Origin: Chitinophaga pinensis
GTDB lineage: Bacteria; Bacteroidota; Bacteroidia; Flavobacteriales_D; Crocinitomicaceae
DNA length: 64,000 nucleotides
Assembly (NCBI GenBank): GCA_945883825.1
Contig: CAMCYF010000007.1
Coordinates: forward strand, 17,463 to 81,462
Direction: 5' to 3'
Shown here in pieces: positions 52,064-60,214 of this stretch (its first letter is position 1; every line of letters starts with the position of its first letter). The notes beneath the pieces are model-generated. The model worked only from the letters and a program-made list of their open reading frames with translations. It was not told the origin of the DNA and searched no databases. The translations under genes were made by a program, and so were the position numbers.

Positions 52064-53035
52064 TTATTTTTCACGGTTAATTGTATAATCTAGAAGTCCT
52101 ATTAAGGATTTTTTCGCTTCGCTTTCTGGAAATACATCCAATAAAACGAAAGCCTCTGATATCATGGATTTCATTTTTTCATGAGCATATTCAAGTCCAC
52201 CATTTTCAATTACTAACTGTACTGCTCTCCGAATATGTTGTGAGGATTGATTTTTATTCTTTAAAATATTTTTCAACTCATTACGTACTGAAGAATCACT
52301 ATTATTAATAGTATAAATTAGCGGCAATGTCATTTTCTGTTCGCGAATATCAATTCCTGTTGGTTTTCCAATTTTACCAGGACTAGCGTAATCAAAAACA
52401 TCATCCTTTATTTGAAATGCCATTCCTACAAGAATTCCAAAATTTTTCATGCGTTCACGATGCTCTTGTGAATTTACGCTAATTGCTGCAGTTTCGCAGC
52501 AAGCTGAAATTAAAGATGCTGTTTTTTTTCGAATAACTTCAAAATAAATTTCCTCGGTAATATCTAAATTGCGGCTCTTTTCAATTTGCAATAACTCACC
52601 TTCGCTCATTTCTCTAACCGCTTCGGCAATTACGCCTAACAAATCAGTATTTTTTTTTTGAATTGTGAGTAACAATATTCGAGAAAGCATATAATCTCCC
52701 ACTAGAACAGCAATTTTATTTTTCCAAAGAGCATTCACCGAAAAAAATCCGCGGCGCTCATTTGCATCATCAACAACATCATCGTGAACAAGTGTAGCTG
52801 TGTGCAGTAATTCAACTAAAGAAGCAGCGTCAAAAGTAGTTTCGTTAATCGTACCCAGCATTTTTGCGCTTAAAAACACAAACATAGGTCGCATTTGCTT
52901 GCCTTTACGTTTTATGATGTACTGAGTAACCTTGTCTAATAATCCTACTTCAGAGCGCATCGATTCCTTAAAATGAATTTCAAATTCTCTTAATTCAGAT
53001 TCAATTGGAGCACTAATTTCATTAACATCAAGCAT
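52064..53035 (-). CDS. ispB: Polyprenyl (octaprenyl-type) diphosphate synthase
   Basis: Extends an allylic diphosphate with isopentenyl diphosphate to make the side chain of the respiratory quinone. 323 residues. The first aspartate-rich motif is LVHDDVVDDANERRG and the second IKDDVFDY; KQMRPMFVFLSAKML and GKPTGIDIREQKMTLPLIY are typical. Chain length cannot be read exactly. A perfect promoter lies only a few bases upstream of the ATG. The gene is the first of a likely unit with the lipoprotein, dnaG and the channel. Confidence 0.92.
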   Translation of the reverse strand: MLDVNEISAPIESELREFEIHFKESMRSEVGLLDKVTQYIIKRKGKQMRPMFVFLSAKMLGTINETTFDAASLVELLHTATLVHDDVVDDANERRGFFSVNALWKNKIAVLVGDYMLSRILLLTIQKKNTDLLGVIAEAVREMSEGELLQIEKSRNLDITEEIYFEVIRKKTASLISACCETAAISVNSQEHRERMKNFGILVGMAFQIKDDVFDYASPGKIGKPTGIDIREQKMTLPLIYTINNSDSSVRNELKNILKNKNQSSQHIRRAVQLVIENGGLEYAHEKMKSMISEAFVLLDVFPESEAKKSLIGLLDYTINREK

Positions 53036-53039
53036 ACTA

Positions 53040-53071
53040 CAAATATAGTATTTTGTAAATCTTAATTCAAT
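53040..53071 (-). promoter_or_regulatory. Promoter of the ispB-dnaG unit, nearly leaderless
   Basis: On the minus strand, ATTG (53068-53071), a 20-bp spacer, and TATATTTG (53040-53047). The element ends 4 bp before the ATG at 53035, so the transcript would begin at or just before the start codon. Confidence 0.6.
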
Positions 53072-53111
53072 AGAAAAATTGGGGTATTATGACATTCCAC
53101 TCAAAAAGTTT

Positions 53112-55928
53112 TTAGCGAGATAAATGCATATTTCTTTCAGAATAAATTTTCGTAAAAAATGGATCCTTTAAATCCTTAATAAAACGAATAGCTTCACCTG
53201 TAGATTTCATTTCAGGCCCGAGTTCTTTTTTGACATCTGGGAACTTTTCGTAAGAAAAAACTGGGATTTTAATTGCATACCCTTCTTTTCTTGGATTGAA
53301 TGTAAAGTCTGTCACCTTATTTACTCCAAGCATCACTTTCGTAGCATAATTCACATACGGTTCATCGTATGCTTTCGCAATAAATGGAACCGTTCGTGAA
53401 GCCCGAGGATTTGCTTCAATCACATATACTTTATCATCCTTTATCGCAAACTGAATATTAATTAATCCTACTGTTCTTAGTTCGACGGCTATTTTATGTG
53501 TAATATCTTTAATTTGAGTCATCACAAAATCGCCTAAGTTATATGGAGGCAATAAAGCATAGGAATCTCCAGAATGAATTCCAGCAGGTTCGATGTGCTG
53601 CATAATGCCAATAATATAAACATTTTCCCCATCACATATTGCATCCGCTTCAGCTTCAATTGCTCCACCAAGAAAGTGATCCAATAAAATCTGATTATTT
53701 CCCATTTCATTGATAATATCAATTACGTGGTATTCTAATTCTTCTTTATTGATCACGATTTTCATTTTTTGACCACCCAAAACATAAGAAGGTCGAACTA
53801 ACAAAGGAAAACCAAGTTCATCTGATAATTCAAGAGCTTGCTCTGCATTCTGTACAATTCCATATTGAGGAAAGGGGATATTATTTGCTTCCAACATTTT
53901 TGAAAAACGACCGCGATCTTCTGCTAAATCTAGTGCTTCAAAACTTGTTCCCATGATTTTTATTCCAAAGCGACTTAATTTCTCCGCTAGTTTTAGAGCT
54001 GTTTGTCCGCCAAGTTGTACAATTACACCCTCCGGTTTCTCGTGTTGAATGATATCGTAAATATGTTCCCAAAATACAGGTTCAAAATACAATTTATCAG
54101 CTGTATCAAAATCTGTAGAAACTGTTTCTGGATTACAATTAATCATGATGGTTTCATAACCACATTCTTTTGCTGCAATAACACCATGAACACAAGAATA
54201 ATCAAATTCTATTCCCTGCCCTATTCTATTTGGACCAGATCCCAAAATAACAACCTTCTTTTTATCGCTGACAACACTTTCATTTTCATATTCAAAAGTC
54301 GAATAGTAATAAGGCGTTTTTGCATCAAATTCAGCAGCGCAGGTATCTACTAATTTATAGACCCGCTGAATTCCCATTTCAGTTCTTTTTGTATAAACTT
54401 GAGATTCTAAGCAGCGCAATAAATGAGCTATTTGTCGATCAGCATATCCTTTTTGCTTTGCATCAAATAACAAATCTTTAGGAATTGTATTTATAGCATA
54501 TTTTTCAATGACATCTTCCAGTTTAATAAGGTCCTCGATTTGTTTTAAAAACCAAATATCAATTTTTGTTTTTTCTACAATTGTTTTAAAAGGAATTCCC
54601 AATTTAATCGCATCATAAATATGAAAAAGTCTATTCCAACTTGCATGTTCCAGACTTTCTAAAATCTCCGTTTGATTTGTCAATTCTCTTCCATCGGCTC
54701 CCAATCCATTGCGATTTATTTCTAACGATTGGCAGGCTTTCTGAAGCGCCTCTTGAAAAGAACGACCAATTCCCATCACTTCACCAACTGATTTCATTTG
54801 CAAACCAAGTTCACGATTTGTCCCAGGAAATTTATTGAAATTCCAACGTGGAATCTTTACGATAACATAATCCAATGTTGGCTCAAACAAAGCCGAAGTA
54901 GTTTTCGTAATTTGATTACTCAATTCATCCAAGTGATATCCTATCGCTAATTTTGAAGCAATTTTTGCTATCGGATAACCAGTAGCTTTTGAAGCCAAAG
55001 CAGATGAACGAGAAACACGAGGATTAATCTCTATTGCAATAATATCTTCATTAACATCTGGTGAAACAGCAAATTGAACATTACAACCTCCGGCAAAATT
55101 CCCAATTGAGCGCATCATTTTAATTGCCATATCACGCATTCTTTGGAAAGTAGTATCAGAAAGCGTCATCGCTGGAGCAACAGTAATTGAATCGCCCGTA
55201 TGAATTCCCATTGGGTCAAAGTTCTCTATCGAGCAAATAATCACAACATTGTCATTGGAATCCCTCAATAATTCTAGTTCAAATTCCTTCCAACCTAAAA
55301 GCGCTTTATCAATCATTACTTCATGAATCGGTGACAATTGCAAGCCCCTTTCTAATAAGCCATCAAAGAGTTTTGGATCATGAACAATTGAAGCTCCTGC
55401 CCCACCCAAAGTAAAGGAAGCACGAATGCAAAGTGGAAAACCAAATTCTTGAGCAACTTCTTTGCCTTCCAAAAACGAACGCGCTGTTGACTGTGGAGCC
55501 ATTGGGATTCCGATTTTCAACATTAACTCGCGGAATTCTTCTCTATTTTCAGTAATTTCTATTGCTTTTATATCAACACCAATAATTTTCACACCGTATT
55601 CCTCCCAAATCCCTATCTCATCGCATTTAATGCAAAGATTAAGAGCAGTTTGACCACCCATTGTTGGAAGTACCGCATCAATCTTGTGATTCTTTAGAAT
55701 TTGAATAATACTTTCCGGCTCTAAGGGTTGCAAATAAATATTATCTGCAACAACCTTATCGGTCATAATTGTCGCAGGATTTGAATTTATCAGTGTTACT
55801 TCTATTCCTTCCTCTCTCAAAGAACGTGCAGCTTGAGAACCCGCATAATCAAATTCACAGGCTTGACCAATAATAATAGGACCGCTCCCAATGATAAGAA
55901 CGGATTTTATAGAAGAATCTTTTGGCAT
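53112..55928 (-). CDS. carB: Carbamoyl-phosphate synthase large subunit without allosteric domain
   Basis: Makes carbamoyl phosphate for pyrimidines and arginine. 938 residues. Two ATP-grasp halves are visible: the first with VLIIGSGPIIIGQACEFDY and EINPRVSRSSALASKATG, the second with VVILGSGPNRIGQGIEFDY and VIEANPRASRTVPFIAKA. E. coli CarB is 1073 residues; the 130-odd residues of its C-terminal MGS-like domain, which bind UMP and ornithine, are absent, and the protein ends just after the second half (LGPEMKSTGEAI plus 24 residues). carA is not adjacent. The stop is followed by 76 bp and ispB, with no remnant. Confidence 0.96.
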   Translation of the reverse strand: MPKDSSIKSVLIIGSGPIIIGQACEFDYAGSQAARSLREEGIEVTLINSNPATIMTDKVVADNIYLQPLEPESIIQILKNHKIDAVLPTMGGQTALNLCIKCDEIGIWEEYGVKIIGVDIKAIEITENREEFRELMLKIGIPMAPQSTARSFLEGKEVAQEFGFPLCIRASFTLGGAGASIVHDPKLFDGLLERGLQLSPIHEVMIDKALLGWKEFELELLRDSNDNVVIICSIENFDPMGIHTGDSITVAPAMTLSDTTFQRMRDMAIKMMRSIGNFAGGCNVQFAVSPDVNEDIIAIEINPRVSRSSALASKATGYPIAKIASKLAIGYHLDELSNQITKTTSALFEPTLDYVIVKIPRWNFNKFPGTNRELGLQMKSVGEVMGIGRSFQEALQKACQSLEINRNGLGADGRELTNQTEILESLEHASWNRLFHIYDAIKLGIPFKTIVEKTKIDIWFLKQIEDLIKLEDVIEKYAINTIPKDLLFDAKQKGYADRQIAHLLRCLESQVYTKRTEMGIQRVYKLVDTCAAEFDAKTPYYYSTFEYENESVVSDKKKVVILGSGPNRIGQGIEFDYSCVHGVIAAKECGYETIMINCNPETVSTDFDTADKLYFEPVFWEHIYDIIQHEKPEGVIVQLGGQTALKLAEKLSRFGIKIMGTSFEALDLAEDRGRFSKMLEANNIPFPQYGIVQNAEQALELSDELGFPLLVRPSYVLGGQKMKIVINKEELEYHVIDIINEMGNNQILLDHFLGGAIEAEADAICDGENVYIIGIMQHIEPAGIHSGDSYALLPPYNLGDFVMTQIKDITHKIAVELRTVGLINIQFAIKDDKVYVIEANPRASRTVPFIAKAYDEPYVNYATKVMLGVNKVTDFTFNPRKEGYAIKIPVFSYEKFPDVKKELGPEMKSTGEAIRFIKDLKDPFFTKIYSERNMHLSR

Positions 55929-55949
55929 AGGGGTTTCAATTTACACTAA

Positions 55950-55971
55950 TTGAAGCGTACGTTCGCTGCAA
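55950..55971. promoter_or_regulatory. Imperfect inverted repeat in the carB leader
   Basis: TTG-A-AGCG, six-base centre, CGCT-G-CAA: arms match except for one A-G mismatch. Relative to the predicted carB start point near 55976 it occupies about bases +5 to +26 of the mRNA. It could be an operator for a dimeric repressor or a 5' hairpin. Confidence 0.45.
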
Positions 55972-55979
55972 ATTGAAGA

Positions 55980-56010
55980 CAAATTTAATTGAAATCGATT
56001 AAGAAGCAAG
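55980..56010 (-). promoter_or_regulatory. Promoter of carB
   Basis: The minus strand carries TTG at 56007-56009, a 19-bp spacer and TAAATTTG at 55980-55987. The predicted leader is about 47 nt. The rest of the 185-bp gap (55929-56113) shows no gene. Confidence 0.6.
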
Positions 56011-56113
56011 TTAAAATTCGAACTCTTTTTGAACAAAATAAATTAAATTGTTAATTAAATCGAAAAAATAATATCAGCATAGAGTGATAAACAGAAAAAG
56101 TCTTTTCAAGAAT

Positions 56114-57928
56114 TTAAATTTCCATTGTCTGCATCGCAACAGACTCTGCATAAAGACCTTTTTTGGCGATTAAATCTTTATGAGTTCCCGACTCCTTAAT
56201 TTTACCATCTTGTAAAACTAAAATCTGAGAAGCATTTCGAATTGTTGCTAATCTGTGAGCGATAACTAGAGAAGTTCGACCCTTCATTAAAATCTCCAAT
56301 GCTTCTTGAACCAATCTTTCAGATTCTGAATCAAGGGCAGAAGTCGCCTCGTCTAAAATTAGAATTACAGGATTCTTAAGTAAAGCTCGTGCAATGGCAA
56401 TTCTTTGTTTTTGACCACCAGAAAGTTGAATTCCACGATCTCCAACTTCTGTCAATAAACCCTCTGGAAAGGTTGAAATAAATTCCCAAGCATTCGCTTT
56501 TTTTGCAGCTTCAATAATTTGTTCTTCTGTAGCACTTGTTAATCCAAATCGAATATTTTCTAATATACTTCCTGAAAACAAAATAACTTCTTGAGGAACA
56601 ATTGCCATATTTTCCCTCAAATATTCCAAATCATAGTTATTTATTTGAATTCCGTCAATTAGAATCTCACCACCTGTATTGTGATAAAAATTCAGCAACA
56701 AACTCGAAATTGTTGACTTTCCTGCGCCACTTGGACCAACAACAGCTACAGTTTGATTTTTTAAAATAGAAAAAGAGACATCTTGAAGAACAGGAACGTC
56801 CAAGCGTTGAGGATAGGCAAAGGAAACATTTTTAAATTCGATCATTCCTTCAATCAATGATTTTTCTTTACCCTTACTGAGGTCTTTTTCAGATTTTTCT
56901 CCGATAATATCCATTAAATTTTCAGTAGCACCTATCGATTTCTGAAGGTTTGCGTACATATCTGGAAGAGATCCAATTGATGCTCCCATCATAATTGTAA
57001 ACAAAACAAATTGATAAAAACCTTCACTAGATAAAGTCGGATTTGCACCTTGCGTCATCAGTAAACCCTGCCAAATAATAAAAACGATTGCTCCAAAAAG
57101 GCAGAATATAATAAAGGATACAAAAAGTCCTCTCCAAATTCCACTACGGACATTTAGATCCCGTGTTTGCTGTGTTGAAGTCTTGTATTTCGATAGCGTA
57201 AACAACTCATTGGTAAAAGATTTAACATTCGTTATCCCCGTAAGTGCTTCCTCGATAATTGAATTTGATTCTGCAGTAAAATTTTGTGCCTCTTTACTTA
57301 ACTTACGGATAAATCGACCGAAAAATACTGCCACAATAGCCATAACAGGAACTGTTGCTAACATTATCAAAGCTAATTTCCAGGAAATAAAAAACAAAAA
57401 AGCAACGCCACCAAAAACAATAATTATCTGTCTAAAGAATTCTGCAATAGTTGTGCGTAATGTCTCTTGAAGCTGAACAATATCAGAAGAAACACGACTT
57501 GTAAGTTCACCCACTTTACTTTTGTTGAAAAAATCCATTGGCATATAAACCAGCTTCTCAAATGCATCATTTCTTATGTCACGCAAAGCATTTTCAGTAA
57601 CATTATTAAATATTACAACCCTTACAAAAGAAAACAAAGCTTGAAAAGCAAATAGAATAAATAAAGACAAAGCAATAGAATTAATATTTTCCATGCTAAT
57701 AAAATCAATAGTGCCAGAACTAGTGTTTTTTGAGCCACTAGCTCCTAGCAATTTTCCCATTAAATAGGGAAAAACTAAACCTGCAGAAGTTGATAAAACC
57801 AGAAATACCCAACCAATAAAATAAACAAAAGCATAGGGTTTAAGATACGAAAAGATTCCCTTCGCTTTTCTATAGCTATCCGTTGTCAATTTAACTTTTT
57901 CAGTTTTTTCTTTCTTAGGAGATAACAT
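56114..57928 (-). CDS. ABC exporter, fused membrane and ATPase domains (MsbA/multidrug-like)
   Basis: 604 residues, a half-transporter that should work as a dimer in the inner membrane. Six membrane helices in residues 1-330, then a nucleotide-binding domain with Walker A VGPSGAGKSTI (about 395), the ABC signature LSGGQKQRIAIAR, Walker B PVILILDEATSALDSESE and the H-loop VIAHRLATIRNA. The family ranges from lipid flippases (MsbA) to drug exporters. It is monocistronic with its own -7 element, divergent from rpmH. Confidence 0.92.
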   Translation of the reverse strand: MLSPKKEKTEKVKLTTDSYRKAKGIFSYLKPYAFVYFIGWVFLVLSTSAGLVFPYLMGKLLGASGSKNTSSGTIDFISMENINSIALSLFILFAFQALFSFVRVVIFNNVTENALRDIRNDAFEKLVYMPMDFFNKSKVGELTSRVSSDIVQLQETLRTTIAEFFRQIIIVFGGVAFLFFISWKLALIMLATVPVMAIVAVFFGRFIRKLSKEAQNFTAESNSIIEEALTGITNVKSFTNELFTLSKYKTSTQQTRDLNVRSGIWRGLFVSFIIFCLFGAIVFIIWQGLLMTQGANPTLSSEGFYQFVLFTIMMGASIGSLPDMYANLQKSIGATENLMDIIGEKSEKDLSKGKEKSLIEGMIEFKNVSFAYPQRLDVPVLQDVSFSILKNQTVAVVGPSGAGKSTISSLLLNFYHNTGGEILIDGIQINNYDLEYLRENMAIVPQEVILFSGSILENIRFGLTSATEEQIIEAAKKANAWEFISTFPEGLLTEVGDRGIQLSGGQKQRIAIARALLKNPVILILDEATSALDSESERLVQEALEILMKGRTSLVIAHRLATIRNASQILVLQDGKIKESGTHKDLIAKKGLYAESVAMQTMEI

Positions 57929-57943
57929 TCATGATATTTATCA

Positions 57944-57951
57944 CAAAAATA
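57944..57951 (-). promoter_or_regulatory. Putative -7 element for the ABC exporter gene
   Basis: The minus strand reads TATTTTTG, giving a leader of about 12 nt. It sits back to back with the rpmH promoter in the same 138-bp gap. Confidence 0.5.
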
Positions 57952-58000
57952 GTGTGGTTTATTGGTATTGCGGTAATTTTAAATAAAAATTTAAAAAGAA

Positions 58001-58030
58001 TTTGTTTTAAACAAAATTTTACTATATTTG
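58001..58030 (+). promoter_or_regulatory. Promoter of rpmH
   Basis: TTTG at 58001-58004, an 18-bp spacer, and TATATTTG at 58023-58030; predicted leader about 33 nt. With the rpsP promoter this is the best consensus match in the window, in keeping with ribosomal-protein expression. Confidence 0.8.
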
Positions 58031-58066
58031 CAACCTCAAATTTAGCGACAATATTAAGTTAAAATC

Positions 58067-58225
58067 ATGAAAAGAACATTTCAACCATCCGTAAGAAAAA
58101 GAAGAAATAAGCACGGCTTTCGCAGCAGAATGGCATCAAAAAATGGTCGTCGAGTTCTTGCATCACGTCGCAAAAAAGGAAGAAAGAAATTAACAGTTTC
58201 TGATGAACCGATGCACAAAAGATAG
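58067..58225 (+). CDS. rpmH: 50S ribosomal protein L34
   Basis: 52 residues, very basic: begins [18 protein letters not shown], continues [22 protein letters not shown] and ends SDEPMHKR. This is the complete L34 with a short C-terminal extension. It is a single-gene unit with its own promoter and a terminator at 58242. rnpA, which usually follows rpmH in other phyla, is not here; the next gene is the convergent pckA. Confidence 0.96.
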   Translation: MKRTFQPSVRKRRNKHGFRSRMASKNGRRVLASRRKKGRKKLTVSDEPMHKR

Positions 58226-58241
58226 AAATTATAAATTATTT

Positions 58242-58270
58242 AAACCTCTTAATTCAAGAGGTTTTTTTTT
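58242..58270 (+). terminator. Rho-independent terminator after rpmH
   Basis: AAACCTCTT, a five-base loop, AAGAGGTTT, then a run of T. On the opposite strand the hairpin is followed by TTTAAATAATTT, so it may also help stop pckA transcription. Confidence 0.88.
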
Positions 58271-58326
58271 GACCTCAATTTTTTGAGAATTTTTGCTGGA
58301 TTTAAAAGAGAGCTAGTCAAAAAACC

Positions 58327-59940
58327 TCAATTTGCAAGCACTTTAGGGGAAGCTGCTAAAATATCACTGCTTGTTCCCTCTGCAAATTTCTCAAAATTCT
58401 TTACAAATTTCGCTGCTAAACCATTTGCTGTTCGATCATATTGATCTTTGTCAAACCATGTATTTCTTGGATTCAACAACTCAGAAGGCACTCCATCACA
58501 AGAACTTGGAAATGCCAAATCAAATACAGGCAAGACCTCAAAATGAACACCATCTAATTTTCCTGTTAATGCCGCTGTAATCATTGCACGAGTATAAGAA
58601 AGCTTCATGCGACTTCCGACACCATAAGATCCTCCTGACCACCCAGTATTTAACAACCAAACATTGATATTAGCGCTATCTAATTTTTCGCCCAATAATT
58701 CAGCATATTTAGCCGGATGTAAAGGGAGGAATGCAGCGCCAAATCCAGCAGAGAAAGTAGTTGATGGCTCGGTTACACCAACTTCAGTTCCTGCAACTTT
58801 AGCTGTATATCCAGACATAAAATGATACATTGCTTGGGCTTTTGTAAGTTTTGAAATTGGAGGTAAAACACCGAAGGCATCAGCAGTTAGAAAAAATATA
58901 TTTTTTGGTGCAGCTCCAATAGATGGCACAGCTATATTATCGATAAAATTTATAGGATAAGAAACCCGTGTATTTTCTGTAATTGTATTATCTGTATAAT
59001 CAGGAGTTGATGACTCATTTTCGAAACCAATATTTTCTAATAATGCGCCAAATTTAATTGCATCATAGATTTGTGGCTCTTTCTCACGCGTTAAATCTAT
59101 TGTTTTTGCATAGCATCCGCCCTCAAAATTAAATACAGTATTGTCACTCCATCCATGCTCATCATCACCAATTAATCTACGGTTTGGATCGGAAGATAAG
59201 GTTGTTTTACCTGTTCCAGATAAGCCAAAAAAGATTGCTGTATCTCCATTTTGTCCAATATTTGCTGAACAATGCATTGATAAAACATTTTTTTCATGTG
59301 GCAATAAAAAATTCAATGCAGAAAATATTCCTTTTTTTATTTCGCCAGTGTAACCAGTGCCTCCGATTAAAATCATTTTTTTTGTAAAGTTCAATACTGC
59401 AAAATTATGCTGTCTTGTCCCATCAATTGCTGGATCAGCTTTAAAACTCGGCACGCAAACAATATGCCAGTCTGGATTGAAATTTTGAAGCTCATCACTA
59501 GTAGGTCGGAGAAACATATTGTATGCAAATAAATTTGACCAAGCAAATTCAGAAACAACCCGAATATTTAATCTAAATTTTTCATCAGCACAGGCGTATG
59601 TATCTCGAACATAAACATCTTTTTCTACCAAAAAACTTTTCATTCGAGTGTAAAGTGCATCAAATTTCTCAGGAGAAAATCCAATATTCACATCGCCCCA
59701 CCAAACTGCTTTTTCAGTAATTTCATCACGCACAATAAATCGATCTTTTGGAGAACGACCTGTAAATTCACCTGTATCAATCGCAAGAGCACCAGTATCG
59801 GTTAGCATTCCATCCCCAGTAATAATACAATCTTCTATTAATTCAGAAGGCGAAAGATTCCAAAATTGCTGCCCTAAACCAGATAAGCCAATAGATTTTT
59901 TTAAATCATTATTTGAACCAAATTTTCCGATTAACTCCAT
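58327..59940 (-). CDS. pckA: Phosphoenolpyruvate carboxykinase (ATP)
   Basis: Decarboxylates oxaloacetate to PEP, the first step of gluconeogenesis. 537 residues. The kinase-1a/Walker A loop is FFGLSGTGKTTLSSD (about 240-255), kinase-2 is LIGDDEHGWSDN, and the RFxNIRV-type FRLNIRVV and TGWSGGSYGVGSRM segments are present. Length is normal. It is monocistronic with a -7 element at 59979. Beside the Entner-Doudoroff genes it shows that both catabolic and gluconeogenic branches exist. Confidence 0.96.
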   Translation of the reverse strand: MELIGKFGSNNDLKKSIGLSGLGQQFWNLSPSELIEDCIITGDGMLTDTGALAIDTGEFTGRSPKDRFIVRDEITEKAVWWGDVNIGFSPEKFDALYTRMKSFLVEKDVYVRDTYACADEKFRLNIRVVSEFAWSNLFAYNMFLRPTSDELQNFNPDWHIVCVPSFKADPAIDGTRQHNFAVLNFTKKMILIGGTGYTGEIKKGIFSALNFLLPHEKNVLSMHCSANIGQNGDTAIFFGLSGTGKTTLSSDPNRRLIGDDEHGWSDNTVFNFEGGCYAKTIDLTREKEPQIYDAIKFGALLENIGFENESSTPDYTDNTITENTRVSYPINFIDNIAVPSIGAAPKNIFFLTADAFGVLPPISKLTKAQAMYHFMSGYTAKVAGTEVGVTEPSTTFSAGFGAAFLPLHPAKYAELLGEKLDSANINVWLLNTGWSGGSYGVGSRMKLSYTRAMITAALTGKLDGVHFEVLPVFDLAFPSSCDGVPSELLNPRNTWFDKDQYDRTANGLAAKFVKNFEKFAEGTSSDILAASPKVLAN

Positions 59941-59978
59941 AGTTTAAATTCTAAGTAAATGCTATCAATTAATACTTG

Positions 59979-59986
59979 CAAAATTA
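59979..59986 (-). promoter_or_regulatory. Putative -7 element for pckA
   Basis: The minus strand reads TAATTTTG, with a predicted leader of about 35 nt. The -33 region is poor, which could mean regulation by an activator. The 274-bp gap 59941-60214 otherwise holds only this and the promoter for the next gene. Confidence 0.5.
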
Positions 59987-60193
59987 CAATTATCACACTA
60001 AAAAAAAGATTTATAATTCAGATTTTTCAAACAAATCAAATTTAGATTGTTGACAAATTAATTTGCTTAATTCTTAAAAGATTTGTATATTAGGTTAGTG
60101 TCATTCATACACTTTACATTCATCCAAATAATTAATAATACTCTTCTGTTCATATTCTTTTGAGAGTAAATTAAAACAAACTTAATAATTGAA

Positions 60194-60201
60194 TAAATTT
60201 G
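60194..60201 (+). promoter_or_regulatory. Putative -7 element for the serine hydrolase gene
   Basis: TAAATTTG, 13 bp before the ATG at 60215, giving a leader of about 10 nt. Confidence 0.5.
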
Positions 60202-60214
60202 TAAATAAAGAAAA

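Noticed and set aside
54003..54353. A 116-residue plus-strand frame inside carB
   Set aside because: It is antisense to a conserved ATP-grasp gene and has no promoter or recognisable domain.
58067..58225. Replication origin next to rpmH
   Set aside because: In many bacteria rpmH-rnpA-dnaA marks oriC, but rnpA, dnaA, dnaN, gidA and DnaA-box clusters are not seen here.
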